The notes under the pieces: generated by a model
Told to the model about the DNA's origin: nothing
The model's database searches: none
Seen by the model: only the letters and a program-made list of their open reading frames with translations
Shown: positions 14,584 through 22,816 of the stretch, piece by piece
Numbering within the stretch: the stretch's first letter is position 1
Layout of the letters: each line of letters starts with the position of its first letter
Assembly (NCBI GenBank): GCA_021790135.1
Contig: JAJYIJ010000001.1
Location: 1 to 48,478 of the forward strand
DNA length: 48,478 bases
Reading direction: 5' to 3'
From: a bacterium
GTDB lineage: Bacteria; Patescibacteriota; Patescibacteriia; Magasanikbacterales; GWA2-37-8
Program-made: the position numbers and the translations under genes

Positions 14584-15681
14584 TCAAAAACTTTGCGCGA
14601 GTGAGTACATCGGCATGATGACCGCGACCGCAATAAAAGCGACGGCTACGCCAAGCAGCAGAATAATAACCGGTTCGATGATGGTTGAAAAATTTTTCAT
14701 CGTCTCATCAACTGTTTCGCTATAGTAAGTGGCAAGTTCTTTGAGCATTTGTTCGAGCTGGCCCGCCTGTTCGCCGACCATAATCATTTGTACAACCATC
14801 GGTGGAAACTGCACAGGGTATTTTTTGAGTGTTTCAGACAGCGATTCTCCTTTTTTCAAGGCTTCTGAAACGAGGAGTAAGTCTTCCCGATAGGTAATGT
14901 TGCTTTCAACGCTGGCCGTAATGCGAATAGCATCGATAATTGGAATTGCGCTGGCAAGAAGCGATGAAAGCGTCATGGTGAAACGAGCAAGATTAATTTT
15001 TTTTATGATTCCACCAAAAATAGGAACATACAAATTCAAAGCGTGGACACGCCGCCGTACTGCCGGTTGGTGTTCAATCCACACCAGTAATGAAATGAGA
15101 GCCACGAGTCCAACCGCAATAAAAATTCCGTAATTTTTGACACCGTTGACAATAAAGACGAGCAGACGGGTCGCAAAAGGCAACTGGACATGTGAATCAT
15201 TGAACATTGAAATAATGTTTGGAAGTACAAAAACAACCATTTCGATGCCGATTCCGATCATGGCCGTCAAAATAACACCCGGATAAATGAGGGCGCCTTT
15301 AATGTGTGATGTAAGCGCCTGGCTTTTCTTCATCTGTGAGCTAACCTCACGCAAAGAATCTTCAATTTTTCCGGCCATTTCCCCGGCTGCGATCATACTG
15401 ACATAGATCGGCGGAAAAATTTTAGGAAATTCTTTCAAAACCTCACTCAATTGCCGGCCCTTTTCCACCTGTTCTTTAACTTGCGAGATCAGTTTTTGCA
15501 ATTTTTTATTTTCCACCTGGTTGGCTAAAATTTTGAGCGCATCGACGATCGAGAGGCCGGCCCGAACCATAATATATAAATTTTGCACGAAGAGCATTTT
15601 TTGCATGTTCGGGATGATGGTTAAATGGTCGTTGAGCCAATCCATCATTTTTTGTACTGTAGCGTTAGTTTTTTTTGCCAT
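14584..15681 (-). CDS. pilC: PilC/GspF-family inner-membrane platform protein (first copy)
   Basis: 365 residues, slightly shorter than classical PilC (about 400) because the N-terminal tail is short. It has two homologous cytoplasmic helical domains (FVQNLYIMVRAGLSIVDAL near 28, and FTMTLSSLLASAIPIIDAI near 225), each with the family's AGE.(S/A)G turn (AAGEMAGKI, GEQAGQLEQM). Three membrane helices are present, the last at the C-terminus (about 338-360). PilC is the rotary platform turned by PilB that feeds pilin subunits into the fibre. It lies 53 nt downstream of pilB in the same operon. Unlike the second copy at 26414, it has no C-terminal extension. Confidence 0.93.
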   Translation of the reverse strand: MAKKTNATVQKMMDWLNDHLTIIPNMQKMLFVQNLYIMVRAGLSIVDALKILANQVENKKLQKLISQVKEQVEKGRQLSEVLKEFPKIFPPIYVSMIAAGEMAGKIEDSLREVSSQMKKSQALTSHIKGALIYPGVILTAMIGIGIEMVVFVLPNIISMFNDSHVQLPFATRLLVFIVNGVKNYGIFIAVGLVALISLLVWIEHQPAVRRRVHALNLYVPIFGGIIKKINLARFTMTLSSLLASAIPIIDAIRITASVESNITYREDLLLVSEALKKGESLSETLKKYPVQFPPMVVQMIMVGEQAGQLEQMLKELATYYSETVDETMKNFSTIIEPVIILLLGVAVAFIAVAVIMPMYSLAQSF

Positions 15682-15734
15682 ACTGAAAAAATGTGCCGTC
15701 GTAACTAATATTCTGTTCGTTAAATTGGTCGCCC

Positions 15735-17465
15735 TTATTCTTTTGTCACTCGGAGGACTTCGCTAATGCTGGTGATACCAAGTTTGGCTTTTATGAGGCC
15801 GTCCTCCAGCATTGTCAGCATGCCGTGTTCTCGTGCGTAAGAGGTGATCGCGTTGGCGTCGGCTCTCTGATTAATCATTTTGACTATTTCCGGAACAATT
15901 TCAAGCACTTCATATATGCCGAGCCGGCCTTTATAACCAGTTTCCCCACAACGGTGGCAGCCCGCACCCTGGAAAAAGCTGAAGGTATCAATTTCTTTTT
16001 CGCTTTTTCCTTTAATGTTTTCTTTAAAAAGCTGTGATAGTTTTTTCGTATCGAAAGCTAAGGCCAATTCTTTGGTGGCTGCCTCATCAAGTTTGTATTC
16101 TTTTTTGCAATACGTACAAATTTTCCGCAATAGACGCTGAGCAATGATGATGTTAGCAGTGTAGGCGACCAAAAAAGGCGGAACGCCCATGTCAACAAGC
16201 CGAGGTAAGGTGGTGGCGGCATCATTAGTATGTAATGTCGATAACACCAGATGCCCAGTCATAGCAGCGTTGATGGCAATTTCAGCCGTTTCCTGATCAC
16301 GAATTTCACCGACCATAATAATATTTGGATCTTGACGCAAAAGCGCACGTAAGCCCGAGGCAAAGGTGAAACCAACTTTCGGGTTTACCTGACTTTGATT
16401 CACGCCTGGCATTCGGTACTCGATTGGATCTTCAATAGTAGAAATATTAACGCCGGGTTTGTTCAAAATTCCAAGTACCGAGTAGAGCGTGGTAGTTTTA
16501 CCGGAGCCAGTCGGCCCCGTGACCAAAATCATGCCATGTGGTTTAGTGATCGCCTCATCCACAAGTGAACGTGTTTTTTCCAGAAAGCCCAGTTGGTCGA
16601 GGCTTAAAGGTTTTGAATCCTCATGTAAAATACGCATGACAATTTTTTCACCATCATAGACAGGCAGGATGGAAACACGGAAAGCAACTTTATCGTCTTG
16701 AATCTGAATTTTGAACCGGCCATCCTGTGGAATCATGTGTTCATCAAGTTTAACATTTGCAAGAATTTTAATACGCGCGATGACACCGTTCTGAAGGCTT
16801 TTCGGCAGTGTCATGACGGGTTTCAAAATGCCATCGATACGATAGCGAACGACAATTTCTTTTTCTGTAGGTTCAATGTGAATATCAGAAGCATTTTCAT
16901 AGACACCATTTTCTAAGATGCTATTAATAATGGTGATGACCGAAATTGCCTCCGCCTGTTTTTTCAGATCGACGCCCGCTGCCTGCCCCTGACTTTCTTC
17001 AATAATCCGCAACTGTTCGCCCTCGAGTTCCGTGTGGTAAAAACGTAGGGCTTCGCGAAGATCACTTGGGGAGGTGATATACACTTTAGGTTCCAAACCA
17101 ATTTTACGGCGCAAGAATTCAATAGTTTGAAGATCGCTGGGGTCGGTCATTGCCAATTTTACTTCATTTGGCCCTTTTTCAAAGGCGACAACCTCATGCG
17201 TACCAGCGACCGGCGCGGGTATCAAAGACAATGTGTCCTTTTTGAATTCACGGCCATGAAGCGAAATAAAAGGAACTTCGTAATAAATACCGAGCTTTTG
17301 GTAGAGGTCGTTTTCTTCGACCAGGCCGTCGTCAATGAGGATAGCCAAAAGTGTTTTGTTCATTTTTCTGGCTTTCGTCTCTGCCGAACGAAGCTGGGTG
17401 GCGGTTATGGCGAGGCCGTATTTTTTATCTTTGATAAGTTTTTTGAGAATTTCCGTGTTTAACAT
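15735..17465 (-). CDS. pilB: PilB/GspE-family pilus extension ATPase (first copy)
   Basis: 576 residues, a usual length. An MshEN-type N-terminal domain spans about 1-150, then comes the hexameric motor. Walker A is GPTGSGKTT near 314-322, the Asp box STIEDPIEY, Walker B VGEIRDQETAEIA near 385, and the His box GHLVLSTLHTND. The zinc motif is split as CTYC near 452 and CHRC near 515, marking PilB/GspE and not PilT. It powers pilus extension in the cytoplasm at the membrane. It is the first gene of the minus-strand pilus operon, preceded by an extended -10 promoter at 17509. Confidence 0.95.
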   Translation of the reverse strand: MLNTEILKKLIKDKKYGLAITATQLRSAETKARKMNKTLLAILIDDGLVEENDLYQKLGIYYEVPFISLHGREFKKDTLSLIPAPVAGTHEVVAFEKGPNEVKLAMTDPSDLQTIEFLRRKIGLEPKVYITSPSDLREALRFYHTELEGEQLRIIEESQGQAAGVDLKKQAEAISVITIINSILENGVYENASDIHIEPTEKEIVVRYRIDGILKPVMTLPKSLQNGVIARIKILANVKLDEHMIPQDGRFKIQIQDDKVAFRVSILPVYDGEKIVMRILHEDSKPLSLDQLGFLEKTRSLVDEAITKPHGMILVTGPTGSGKTTTLYSVLGILNKPGVNISTIEDPIEYRMPGVNQSQVNPKVGFTFASGLRALLRQDPNIIMVGEIRDQETAEIAINAAMTGHLVLSTLHTNDAATTLPRLVDMGVPPFLVAYTANIIIAQRLLRKICTYCKKEYKLDEAATKELALAFDTKKLSQLFKENIKGKSEKEIDTFSFFQGAGCHRCGETGYKGRLGIYEVLEIVPEIVKMINQRADANAITSYAREHGMLTMLEDGLIKAKLGITSISEVLRVTKE

Positions 17466-17508
17466 AACAGTTACCTTGTAGGTACCCTAGGAAGAATCAA
17501 CAGTATAT

Positions 17509-17514
17509 AGTATA
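17509..17514 (-). promoter_or_regulatory. Extended -10 promoter of the first pilus operon
   Basis: Read on minus: ATGC then TATACT (17514-17509). The -35 region (17537-17532, TTCAGA) is weak, consistent with reliance on the TGn extension. The leader to the pilB ATG is about 37 nt. Confidence 0.6.
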
Positions 17515-17575
17515 GCATAGGCAGCTTCATTTCTGAAGTTCATTTCCCTCTCACCAGATTAAAAAGAAGCAGCCA

Positions 17576-17603
17576 TTGACTTTTTTGTAAAATATGCTAC
17601 TAT
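17576..17603 (+). promoter_or_regulatory. Promoter of the rpsF-ssb-rpsR operon
   Basis: TTGACT at 17576-17581, 16-nt spacer, TACTAT at 17598-17603 preceded by TGC. The ~75-nt leader could hold an autoregulatory S6:S18 site, as known for this operon elsewhere; a GCCTGCGCC...GGCGTC pairing lies near 17625-17645. Confidence 0.7.
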
Positions 17604-17682
17604 AGGGGCACTCTTCGCTTGCTGCCTGCGCCATCGCTCCGGCGTCAAAATAATAGGCAGCTTTCATTCATATATTTTTGGT

Positions 17683-18189
17683 ATGCAAAAATACGAATTG
17701 TTGTTGATTTTGCCTGGCACCTTAAATGATCAGGAAGTCGAGGCGCGGTCACAGGAAATTCTTGGCCAAATTAAAGAATTAGCCGAGAATGCGGAACTAC
17801 AGAGTATGGGAAAAAATCGGCTTGCCTATCCCATCAAGCAAATTCGCTACGGCTATTATTACACGATAACATTTGAAGCCGCAGTTGATAAATTAAAGGA
17901 AATTCAGCAAAAGCTGAGCTTACTTCGTGATGTATTGCGCGCTGTCATTAGCCACTTCAGAACCGGCATCACTGCTCAGCAGAAAATAACTTACAGCACT
18001 GATGGTAGCGGTGTCACCACGATGAGTGAACGCGAGAACGCCACAACAGCACGCGTGTCAGATGTCCCGGCTGGAGAAACACAGCCAACAGCCGCAACGT
18101 CGCCCAAACCAACGGAAAAACTTGATATCGATAAAATCAATAAGAAATTAGATGATCTGATGAGTGGTGAGGTTATTTCAGGTGTTTAA
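17683..18189 (+). CDS. rpsF: 30S ribosomal protein S6 (bS6) with C-terminal extension
   Basis: 168 residues against about 95-135 usually. The S6 fold is evident in the first 100 residues: MQKYELLLILPGTLNDQEV, MGKNRLAYPIKQIRYGYYY, and the LSLLRDVLRAVISHF helix/strand. The extra ~65 residues are Thr/Ala/Pro-rich and end in a charged segment KLDIDKINKKLDDLMSG that looks helical. bS6 binds bS18 in the 30S platform. The order rpsF-ssb-rpsR is the conserved bacterial operon. No Shine-Dalgarno sequence; the leader before ATG is TATTTTTGGT. Confidence 0.95.
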   Translation: MQKYELLLILPGTLNDQEVEARSQEILGQIKELAENAELQSMGKNRLAYPIKQIRYGYYYTITFEAAVDKLKEIQQKLSLLRDVLRAVISHFRTGITAQQKITYSTDGSGVTTMSERENATTARVSDVPAGETQPTAATSPKPTEKLDIDKINKKLDDLMSGEVISGV

Positions 18190-18218
18190 TCGCATTTCAC
18201 GTATTTAATTTCACTTCT

Positions 18219-18653
18219 ATGGATCTCAATCGCGCCACGATTATTGGACGGTTAACCCGTGATCCGGAACTGCGTAGTCTCGGGAGCGGCCGTTCGGTTG
18301 CCTCATTTTCCGTCGCGACTGGCCGTCAATGGACTGACCAAAACGGTCAAAAGCAGAAACAAACTGAGTTCCACAACGTTGTCATGTGGGGCAAGTTGGC
18401 TGAAACTGCTAGCCAGTTTTTGCACAAAGCCTCACGCCTCTATGTGGAGGGCCGATTGCAAACCCGCGATTGGACTGGGCAAGATGGTGTGAAGCGAACG
18501 CGCACTGAAATTATCGCTGATAATTTTATTATGTTGGACAGTCGCCCGGCTGAGGGTGGTTTTGCGCCGGCAAGCACCAGTCATACTTCCTCCCCCATCC
18601 CGCCAGCGGAAGTCGTCGAAGAAGAGATCAAGGTTGAAGATATTCCATTTTAA
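18219..18653 (+). CDS. ssb: Single-stranded DNA-binding protein
   Basis: 144 residues. The OB-fold spans about 1-108: MDLNRATIIGRLTRDPELR, SFSVATGRQW, HNVVMWGKLAE, SRLYVEGRLQTRDW. A short flexible linker is followed by the acidic tip ending DIPF, the hook by which SSB recruits replication and repair proteins. It coats single-stranded DNA in replication and recombination. It lies between rpsF and rpsR, the classical order, 29 nt after rpsF and 8 nt before rpsR. Confidence 0.97.
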   Translation: MDLNRATIIGRLTRDPELRSLGSGRSVASFSVATGRQWTDQNGQKQKQTEFHNVVMWGKLAETASQFLHKASRLYVEGRLQTRDWTGQDGVKRTRTEIIADNFIMLDSRPAEGGFAPASTSHTSSPIPPAEVVEEEIKVEDIPF

Positions 18654-18661
18654 TCATTTTT

Positions 18662-18892
18662 ATGGCTCAAATAAGTACAACCAAAACCCCGCCAAAAGGC
18701 TGTTATTATTGTACCAACAACAAATTGATTGTTGATTATAAAGATGTGGGAACACTGCGCCGATTCGTTTCGTCGTATATGAAAATCGCTCCGCGCCGAC
18801 GTTCTGGTCTTTGTGCCAAGCATCAGCGGCAAGTCGCCAACGCCATTAAACGTTCACGCCAAGCCTGTTTGATGCCCTGCGTTTCTCGATAA
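18662..18892 (+). CDS. rpsR: 30S ribosomal protein S18 (bS18)
   Basis: 76 residues, usual length. Near the N-terminus is CYYCTNNKLIVDYKDVGTLR, then FVSSYMKIAPRRRSGLCAKHQ, the strongly conserved S18 rRNA-binding stretch (normally ITPRRxTG). The four Cys/His positions (C..C, C..H) suggest a zinc-binding S18 form. It ends with a less common SRQACLMPCVSR tail. The leader before ATG is CATTTTT with no Shine-Dalgarno. A terminator follows at once, closing the operon. Confidence 0.95.
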   Translation: MAQISTTKTPPKGCYYCTNNKLIVDYKDVGTLRRFVSSYMKIAPRRRSGLCAKHQRQVANAIKRSRQACLMPCVSR

Positions 18893-18913
18893 TAATTGGA
18901 TCAATAATAAAAA

Positions 18914-18948
18914 GAAAACGGCGCCGCTTGATGGGTGGTGCCGTTTTT
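18914..18948 (+). terminator. Terminator of the rpsF-ssb-rpsR operon
   Basis: AAAACGGCGCCGC-TTGATG-GGTGGTGCCGTTTTT hairpin with G-U pairs and a T run, between rpsR and the EpmA-like gene. Confidence 0.85.
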
Positions 18949-18972
18949 GCCAGCAGAAGAGACGTCAATTTT

Positions 18973-20019
18973 ATGTCAAACTGGTTGGATCTTAAAGACA
19001 ATCCTCGATTGCGTTCAGTGTATGAGAGGCGCGGTCAAATACTACGTTGTATTCGTGAATTTTTTTGGCAACGTAATTTCGTCGAAACCGATGTGCCAAC
19101 CGCTCTGCGTTATCCTGGACAGGAACCGTATTTAAATCCGGTACCCCTTACGTTCCATGACCCGCTCGGGAGGCCACAACCATTGTACTTACAAACGTCG
19201 CCTGAATTTAGTTTAAAAAAATTGTTAGCCGCGGGCTTCTCCCCAATTTTTTCTCTGACGCGCAGTTTTCGCGACTATGAAGAATTTGGGCGGACCCACA
19301 ACACTGAATTCACGTTGCTTGAATGGTATCGAGCTCCTGGGGTGTATCAGGATTTTATGGAAGATATGGAAGCGCTTTTTAAATATGTAGGCGCCAAACT
19401 TGGCTGTACAACGCTTCGTTGCCAAGAGAATTCCGTATCGCTTCAACAATCCTGGCAACGCCGGAGCATGAAAGAATTATGGTCACAGTATATCGGAATT
19501 AACCTTGACAATTATTTGGAATTTGAACCACTTCGGGTCATCGCGAAAAAGCGCGGTTATACTGTGAATGAAAGTGATGAATATGAAGATATCTTTTTTA
19601 AAATTTTTTTGAATGAAATTGAACAACATCTCGGCTTTGACGCTCCAACATTTGTCTATGATTATCCGAAGAGAATGTCGAGTCTGTCTCGTGCCTGCGC
19701 CGATGATCCCCGCTACGCCGAGCGCGTAGAATGTTACATTGCCGGCCTAGAAATAGCGAATGGTTTTGGGGAGCTGGTTGATGCGAACGAACAAAAGCAG
19801 CGGCTTGAAGTGGACCAAGCACTCCGCCGGAAGTTGGGAAAAGCAACCTGGCCAATTGATCCAGAATTTATTGCCGCCTTGGGCGCTAAAACGCTCGACA
19901 CCGCAGCTGGGGTTGCCATGGGCGTTGATCGTATGGTACTATTATTCACCGGCGCTCACGATTTGAATGAAGTTATTTTCCAATCTGTTGCCGATCAGTT
20001 TGAAAACAATCAGCAGTGA
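18973..20019 (+). CDS. epmA: EpmA/PoxA-like EF-P lysine ligase (class II LysRS paralogue)
   Basis: 348 residues from ATG 18973; the possible TTG at 18928 falls inside the terminator and is rejected. The product is a lysyl-tRNA synthetase catalytic core with no N-terminal anticodon-binding domain. Motif 1 region is RREFF-like (CIREFFWQRNFVETDVP), motif 2 FRDYEEFGRTHNTEF, and motif 3 AGVAMGVDRMVLL. The Ala in GVAMG matches the position where EpmA has Ala (A298 in E. coli) and LysRS has Gly. EpmA joins (R)-beta-lysine to a lysine of EF-P. The gene lies 52 nt before efp in the same direction, strong support for this job. EpmB, which makes beta-lysine, is not in the window. Confidence 0.85.
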   Translation: MSNWLDLKDNPRLRSVYERRGQILRCIREFFWQRNFVETDVPTALRYPGQEPYLNPVPLTFHDPLGRPQPLYLQTSPEFSLKKLLAAGFSPIFSLTRSFRDYEEFGRTHNTEFTLLEWYRAPGVYQDFMEDMEALFKYVGAKLGCTTLRCQENSVSLQQSWQRRSMKELWSQYIGINLDNYLEFEPLRVIAKKRGYTVNESDEYEDIFFKIFLNEIEQHLGFDAPTFVYDYPKRMSSLSRACADDPRYAERVECYIAGLEIANGFGELVDANEQKQRLEVDQALRRKLGKATWPIDPEFIAALGAKTLDTAAGVAMGVDRMVLLFTGAHDLNEVIFQSVADQFENNQQ

Positions 20020-20071
20020 GTAACAGATTAATATTTTTCATTATTCTCCATTATTTAATTTTTTTACTCAT

Positions 20072-20641
20072 ATGGCTCAAACAAGTGATATCCGCAAGGG
20101 AGTAGTGATTAGGCAGCCGAACGGCTTATTTGTTGTTGTTGATTTTCAACACGTTAATCCTGGTAAGGGCGCTGCTTTCACGCGCACCCGTATGAAAGAC
20201 CTCGGCAGCGGCAAAGTGATCGAAGTCACCTACAAATCCGGAGAAACTGTCGATATTGTCAGTGTCCAGTTTCAAACAATGCAATACCTTTACAAGAGTG
20301 GTGAAAACTATGCTTTCATGAACATGAGCAGCTATGAACAAATTGAAATGAATGGCGATCTGGTTGGTGATGATGCAAAATATCTAAAGGAAGGGTTAGA
20401 AGTAATCATTGGCATATATGAAGATCGCCCGGTTTCTATCCAACTGCCGAAAAAAGTCCAATATAAAGTGGTTGAAGCCCCGCCCGCAGTCAAGGGTGAC
20501 AGCGCGTCCGGTAATGTCACCAAAGAAATTGTGCTGGATAATGGATTACACGTGCAAGCGCCAATATTTATTAAGGATGGCGAAGAGATTCTGGTTAATA
20601 CCGAAACCGGGGAATATTCCGCTCGCGCCAGCAAAGATTAG
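20072..20641 (+). CDS. efp: Translation elongation factor P
   Basis: 189 residues, usual length. Three beta-barrel domains are visible: a KOW-like N domain (1-65), an OB domain (about 66-128) and a C-terminal OB domain (about 130-189) with the signature VLDNGLHVQAPIFIKDGE. The tip loop is NPGKGAAF with Lys32, the residue EpmA modifies in gamma-proteobacteria. EF-P enters the ribosomal E site and rescues stalls at proline runs. Its partner EpmA-like gene lies directly upstream. Confidence 0.96.
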   Translation: MAQTSDIRKGVVIRQPNGLFVVVDFQHVNPGKGAAFTRTRMKDLGSGKVIEVTYKSGETVDIVSVQFQTMQYLYKSGENYAFMNMSSYEQIEMNGDLVGDDAKYLKEGLEVIIGIYEDRPVSIQLPKKVQYKVVEAPPAVKGDSASGNVTKEIVLDNGLHVQAPIFIKDGEEILVNTETGEYSARASKD

Positions 20642-20668
20642 CGCGATCGCGATAAATAATAGAAGTAT

Positions 20669-20702
20669 AAAAAAATGGACGAAATGTATCGTCCATTTTT
20701 TA
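20669..20702. terminator. Bidirectional terminator between efp and the histidine kinase gene
   Basis: AAAAAATGGACGA-AATGTA-TCGTCCATTTTTT, a perfect 13-bp stem with A and T runs on both sides, serving the two convergent genes. Confidence 0.9.
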
Positions 20703-20710
20703 TTGTAGAA

Positions 20711-22303
20711 CTATTTTTTTTCTGGTGAAGAAGCATGATTTGGGGGCAGAGCGTCTTTAATCTGTTTAATAATAGTTTCTAGTTTCAAATCGGCTTTAAT
20801 CAAAACAGTCAAAGGATGAAATTTTGCTAACTGTTCTGCGAGTTTATCGTCGCTGACGTTGGTCAGTATGATGACAGGCAACTTCGCCAGGCTCGGATCG
20901 GCTTGGAATCGCCGCAGTAGTTCGGTGCCGCTCATTGCCGGCAGAACCAGATCAAGGACAATCAAATCGGGTTTATCGTTCTGTGCAATCGTGAAGCCTT
21001 TTTCGCCATTATCCGCCTCAGCAAAACGAATGCCGTTTTTTTCTAACATCGAGCGCAAGAGCGAACGTAAATTTTTGTCATCGTCGATGACGAGAACCAA
21101 TGGCGGTAGTTTTTCGTGAAAAGGCAAAGTAATGAAAAAAGTCGTGCCTTTGTTTTCTTCGGAGGTAAACGTAATTGAGCCGCCGAGCTGGCCAACGACC
21201 GACTTCACCGTGTAGAGTCCGAGACCGGTTCCGCTTGGTTCACGTTCTTTAATATTGTCAGCTCGGAATAGTTTCGAAAAAACTTTAGATTGATCTTTTT
21301 TGGGTATGCCATACCCAGTATCGGCGACAGAAATTTTGAGAAGGTCGGCTTCTTTTTTGACCGTAATGGTGATTGATCCTTTTTCCGGGGTGTATTTAAC
21401 GGCGTTGGTGACAAGATTCTGAAAAATAATTCTAATTTTTTTTTGGTCAGTATTGCAAGGTGGTAAATTATTAGCATCAGTCTGCAGATGTATTTCTTTC
21501 TTTTGCAAAAATGGTTTAACTTCTTCAATCGCTTCAGTGAGCGTCTTGGATAAGTCAACCGGTTCAATTTTTGTTACCATCGTGCCAAGATCCAAGCGTG
21601 AAACATCCAGGATCTCATTAACCAACTCCACCATATGCCGCGTGCTGTTGTAGGCTTCCTCAAGGTAACTTTGCTGGTCTTTCGTAACCGGACCGGCATC
21701 ACGCGACAGAAGGAGTTCAAGATACCAACTGATAGTAGAAAGCGGCGTGCGCAACTGGTGTGAAGCCAAATAGACAAATTCACTTTTAGCTTTGTCTATT
21801 TCTTTCTCTTTGGTGATGTCGCGAAAGACTTCGATTGCGCCGACCAGTTTGTTATTCACAATGATCGGTGTGGCAGCAATATAGACGGCAAAATCAAAAT
21901 CGCCGGTATGGACAAAACGAAATTCCTTGGTCACTATTTTTTCACGTGTTTCAATGCAGCGATGCAAAGGGTGACGTTCCACCGGCACGTGGTTGCCCTG
22001 CTCGTCGGTTAAAAGTGAAATATCTCCGAGCCGTTTACCGATCATGCTCGGATCCCAAGAAAGCACTTCTTCAGCGACGCGGTTCATAAAAATAATTCGG
22101 CCTTCCTGGTCGGTCGCGACAACACCGTCACCAATGCTGTCCAGCATAGCGGCAGTTCGTAATTTTTCTGTTTCCGAATCAGCCGAGGCAAAGGAGGATT
22201 GTTTTTTTATTTGCTGAAGCAGGCCGGATTTACGGGTGTACAAATAAACGAGGGCGATAATCAGAACGAGCGAAAGAATCTGCAGCCACAGGGCGAAGTC
22301 CAT
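20711..22303 (-). CDS. Membrane-bound hybrid histidine kinase (PAS-HisKA-HATPase-REC)
   Basis: 530 residues. One membrane helix lies at about 5-22, then a PAS domain (about 48-165, with DSIGDGVVATDQEGRIIFMN). The phosphoacceptor H box is ASHQLRTPLS near H186. The ATPase domain has N box NLVTNAVKYTPEKG, G1 DTGYGIP and G2 GTGLGLYTVK. A C-terminal receiver domain (about 405-525) has DDD near the start, phospho-Asp in LIVLDLVLP near 450 and Lys in VLIKAD. The fused receiver implies a phosphorelay or internal tuning. It is the last gene of the second pilus locus, 6 nt after the pilin gene; a stand-alone receiver lies at the opposite end (29505). Probably it senses a membrane or cytoplasmic signal for pilus control. 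Confidence 0.92.
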   Translation of the reverse strand: MDFALWLQILSLVLIIALVYLYTRKSGLLQQIKKQSSFASADSETEKLRTAAMLDSIGDGVVATDQEGRIIFMNRVAEEVLSWDPSMIGKRLGDISLLTDEQGNHVPVERHPLHRCIETREKIVTKEFRFVHTGDFDFAVYIAATPIIVNNKLVGAIEVFRDITKEKEIDKAKSEFVYLASHQLRTPLSTISWYLELLLSRDAGPVTKDQQSYLEEAYNSTRHMVELVNEILDVSRLDLGTMVTKIEPVDLSKTLTEAIEEVKPFLQKKEIHLQTDANNLPPCNTDQKKIRIIFQNLVTNAVKYTPEKGSITITVKKEADLLKISVADTGYGIPKKDQSKVFSKLFRADNIKEREPSGTGLGLYTVKSVVGQLGGSITFTSEENKGTTFFITLPFHEKLPPLVLVIDDDKNLRSLLRSMLEKNGIRFAEADNGEKGFTIAQNDKPDLIVLDLVLPAMSGTELLRRFQADPSLAKLPVIILTNVSDDKLAEQLAKFHPLTVLIKADLKLETIIKQIKDALPPNHASSPEKK

Positions 22304-22309
22304 ACGCTG

Positions 22310-22750
22310 TTAATTGGTGATGGAAATGGTCTGACCAAGTTCAGCGTGCGGCGCCGCCACCACGATGCGGCTGTCCGAATTTTCATAGATAGTATAGCCC
22401 GTCCCGTTTGTATCGGTACTCGGCAACAGTGGATCAACTGGGAGAGCGCTGATGTAGGTCGGCGCCAGAGCATTCAGGTCAATCATATTGGCGCAACTGG
22501 CAGCATTGGTTTTACAGACTTCGGTTGCCGTTCCGCTCGGGATTGAACTAGGGAAGCTGCCGTTATCAATCTCGTACTGATACACGGCGCTTAAAATCGT
22601 TTTTATATCCACTTTCCGCTGGGCATTACGCGTGTTGCCAAGTTGCCGAGCTGGATTAATTGCCACGATAACAATGCCGGCCAGAATGGCAATGGCTGCC
22701 ACCACCAAAAGAATTTCTAAAAGGGTAAAACCCCGCTCACGTTGTAGCAT
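22310..22750 (-). CDS. Type IV major-pilin-like prepilin
   Basis: 146 residues. The class III leader is MLQRERG, with cleavage expected before FTLLEILLV; Phe+1 and Glu+5 are present. The helix (LVVAAIAILAGIVIVAINP) passes into ARQLGNTRNAQRKVDIKTI, the alpha1 C-terminal half typical of GspG/PilA-like pilins of Patescibacteria. Two cysteines (VCKTNAASC) may form a small disulfide loop. A P-rich (S)ALPVDPLLP motif and a C-terminal beta strand follow. It has its own extended -10 promoter at 22784 and so could be made at higher levels than the minor pilins, as expected for the main subunit. Export and processing need a PilD peptidase not found in the window. Confidence 0.9.
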   Translation of the reverse strand: MLQRERGFTLLEILLVVAAIAILAGIVIVAINPARQLGNTRNAQRKVDIKTILSAVYQYEIDNGSFPSSIPSGTATEVCKTNAASCANMIDLNALAPTYISALPVDPLLPSTDTNGTGYTIYENSDSRIVVAAPHAELGQTISITN

Positions 22751-22783
22751 ATGATAATAAAATTAAGAAGATACACTTCTACC

Positions 22784-22789
22784 AGTATA
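22784..22789 (-). promoter_or_regulatory. Extended -10 promoter upstream of the pilin gene
   Basis: Read on minus: TTGC followed by TATACT (22789-22784). No good -35 lies at 16-18 nt. Position 34 nt before the pilin ATG and just after the stop of the preceding gene. Confidence 0.55.
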
Positions 22790-22816
22790 GCAAAAAAACG
22801 CTCGCCGCGCCAGTTG

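Noticed and set aside
18928..18972. TTG start for the EpmA-like gene
   Set aside because: It lies inside the rpsR terminator hairpin; ATG 18973 starts directly at the conserved N-terminus.
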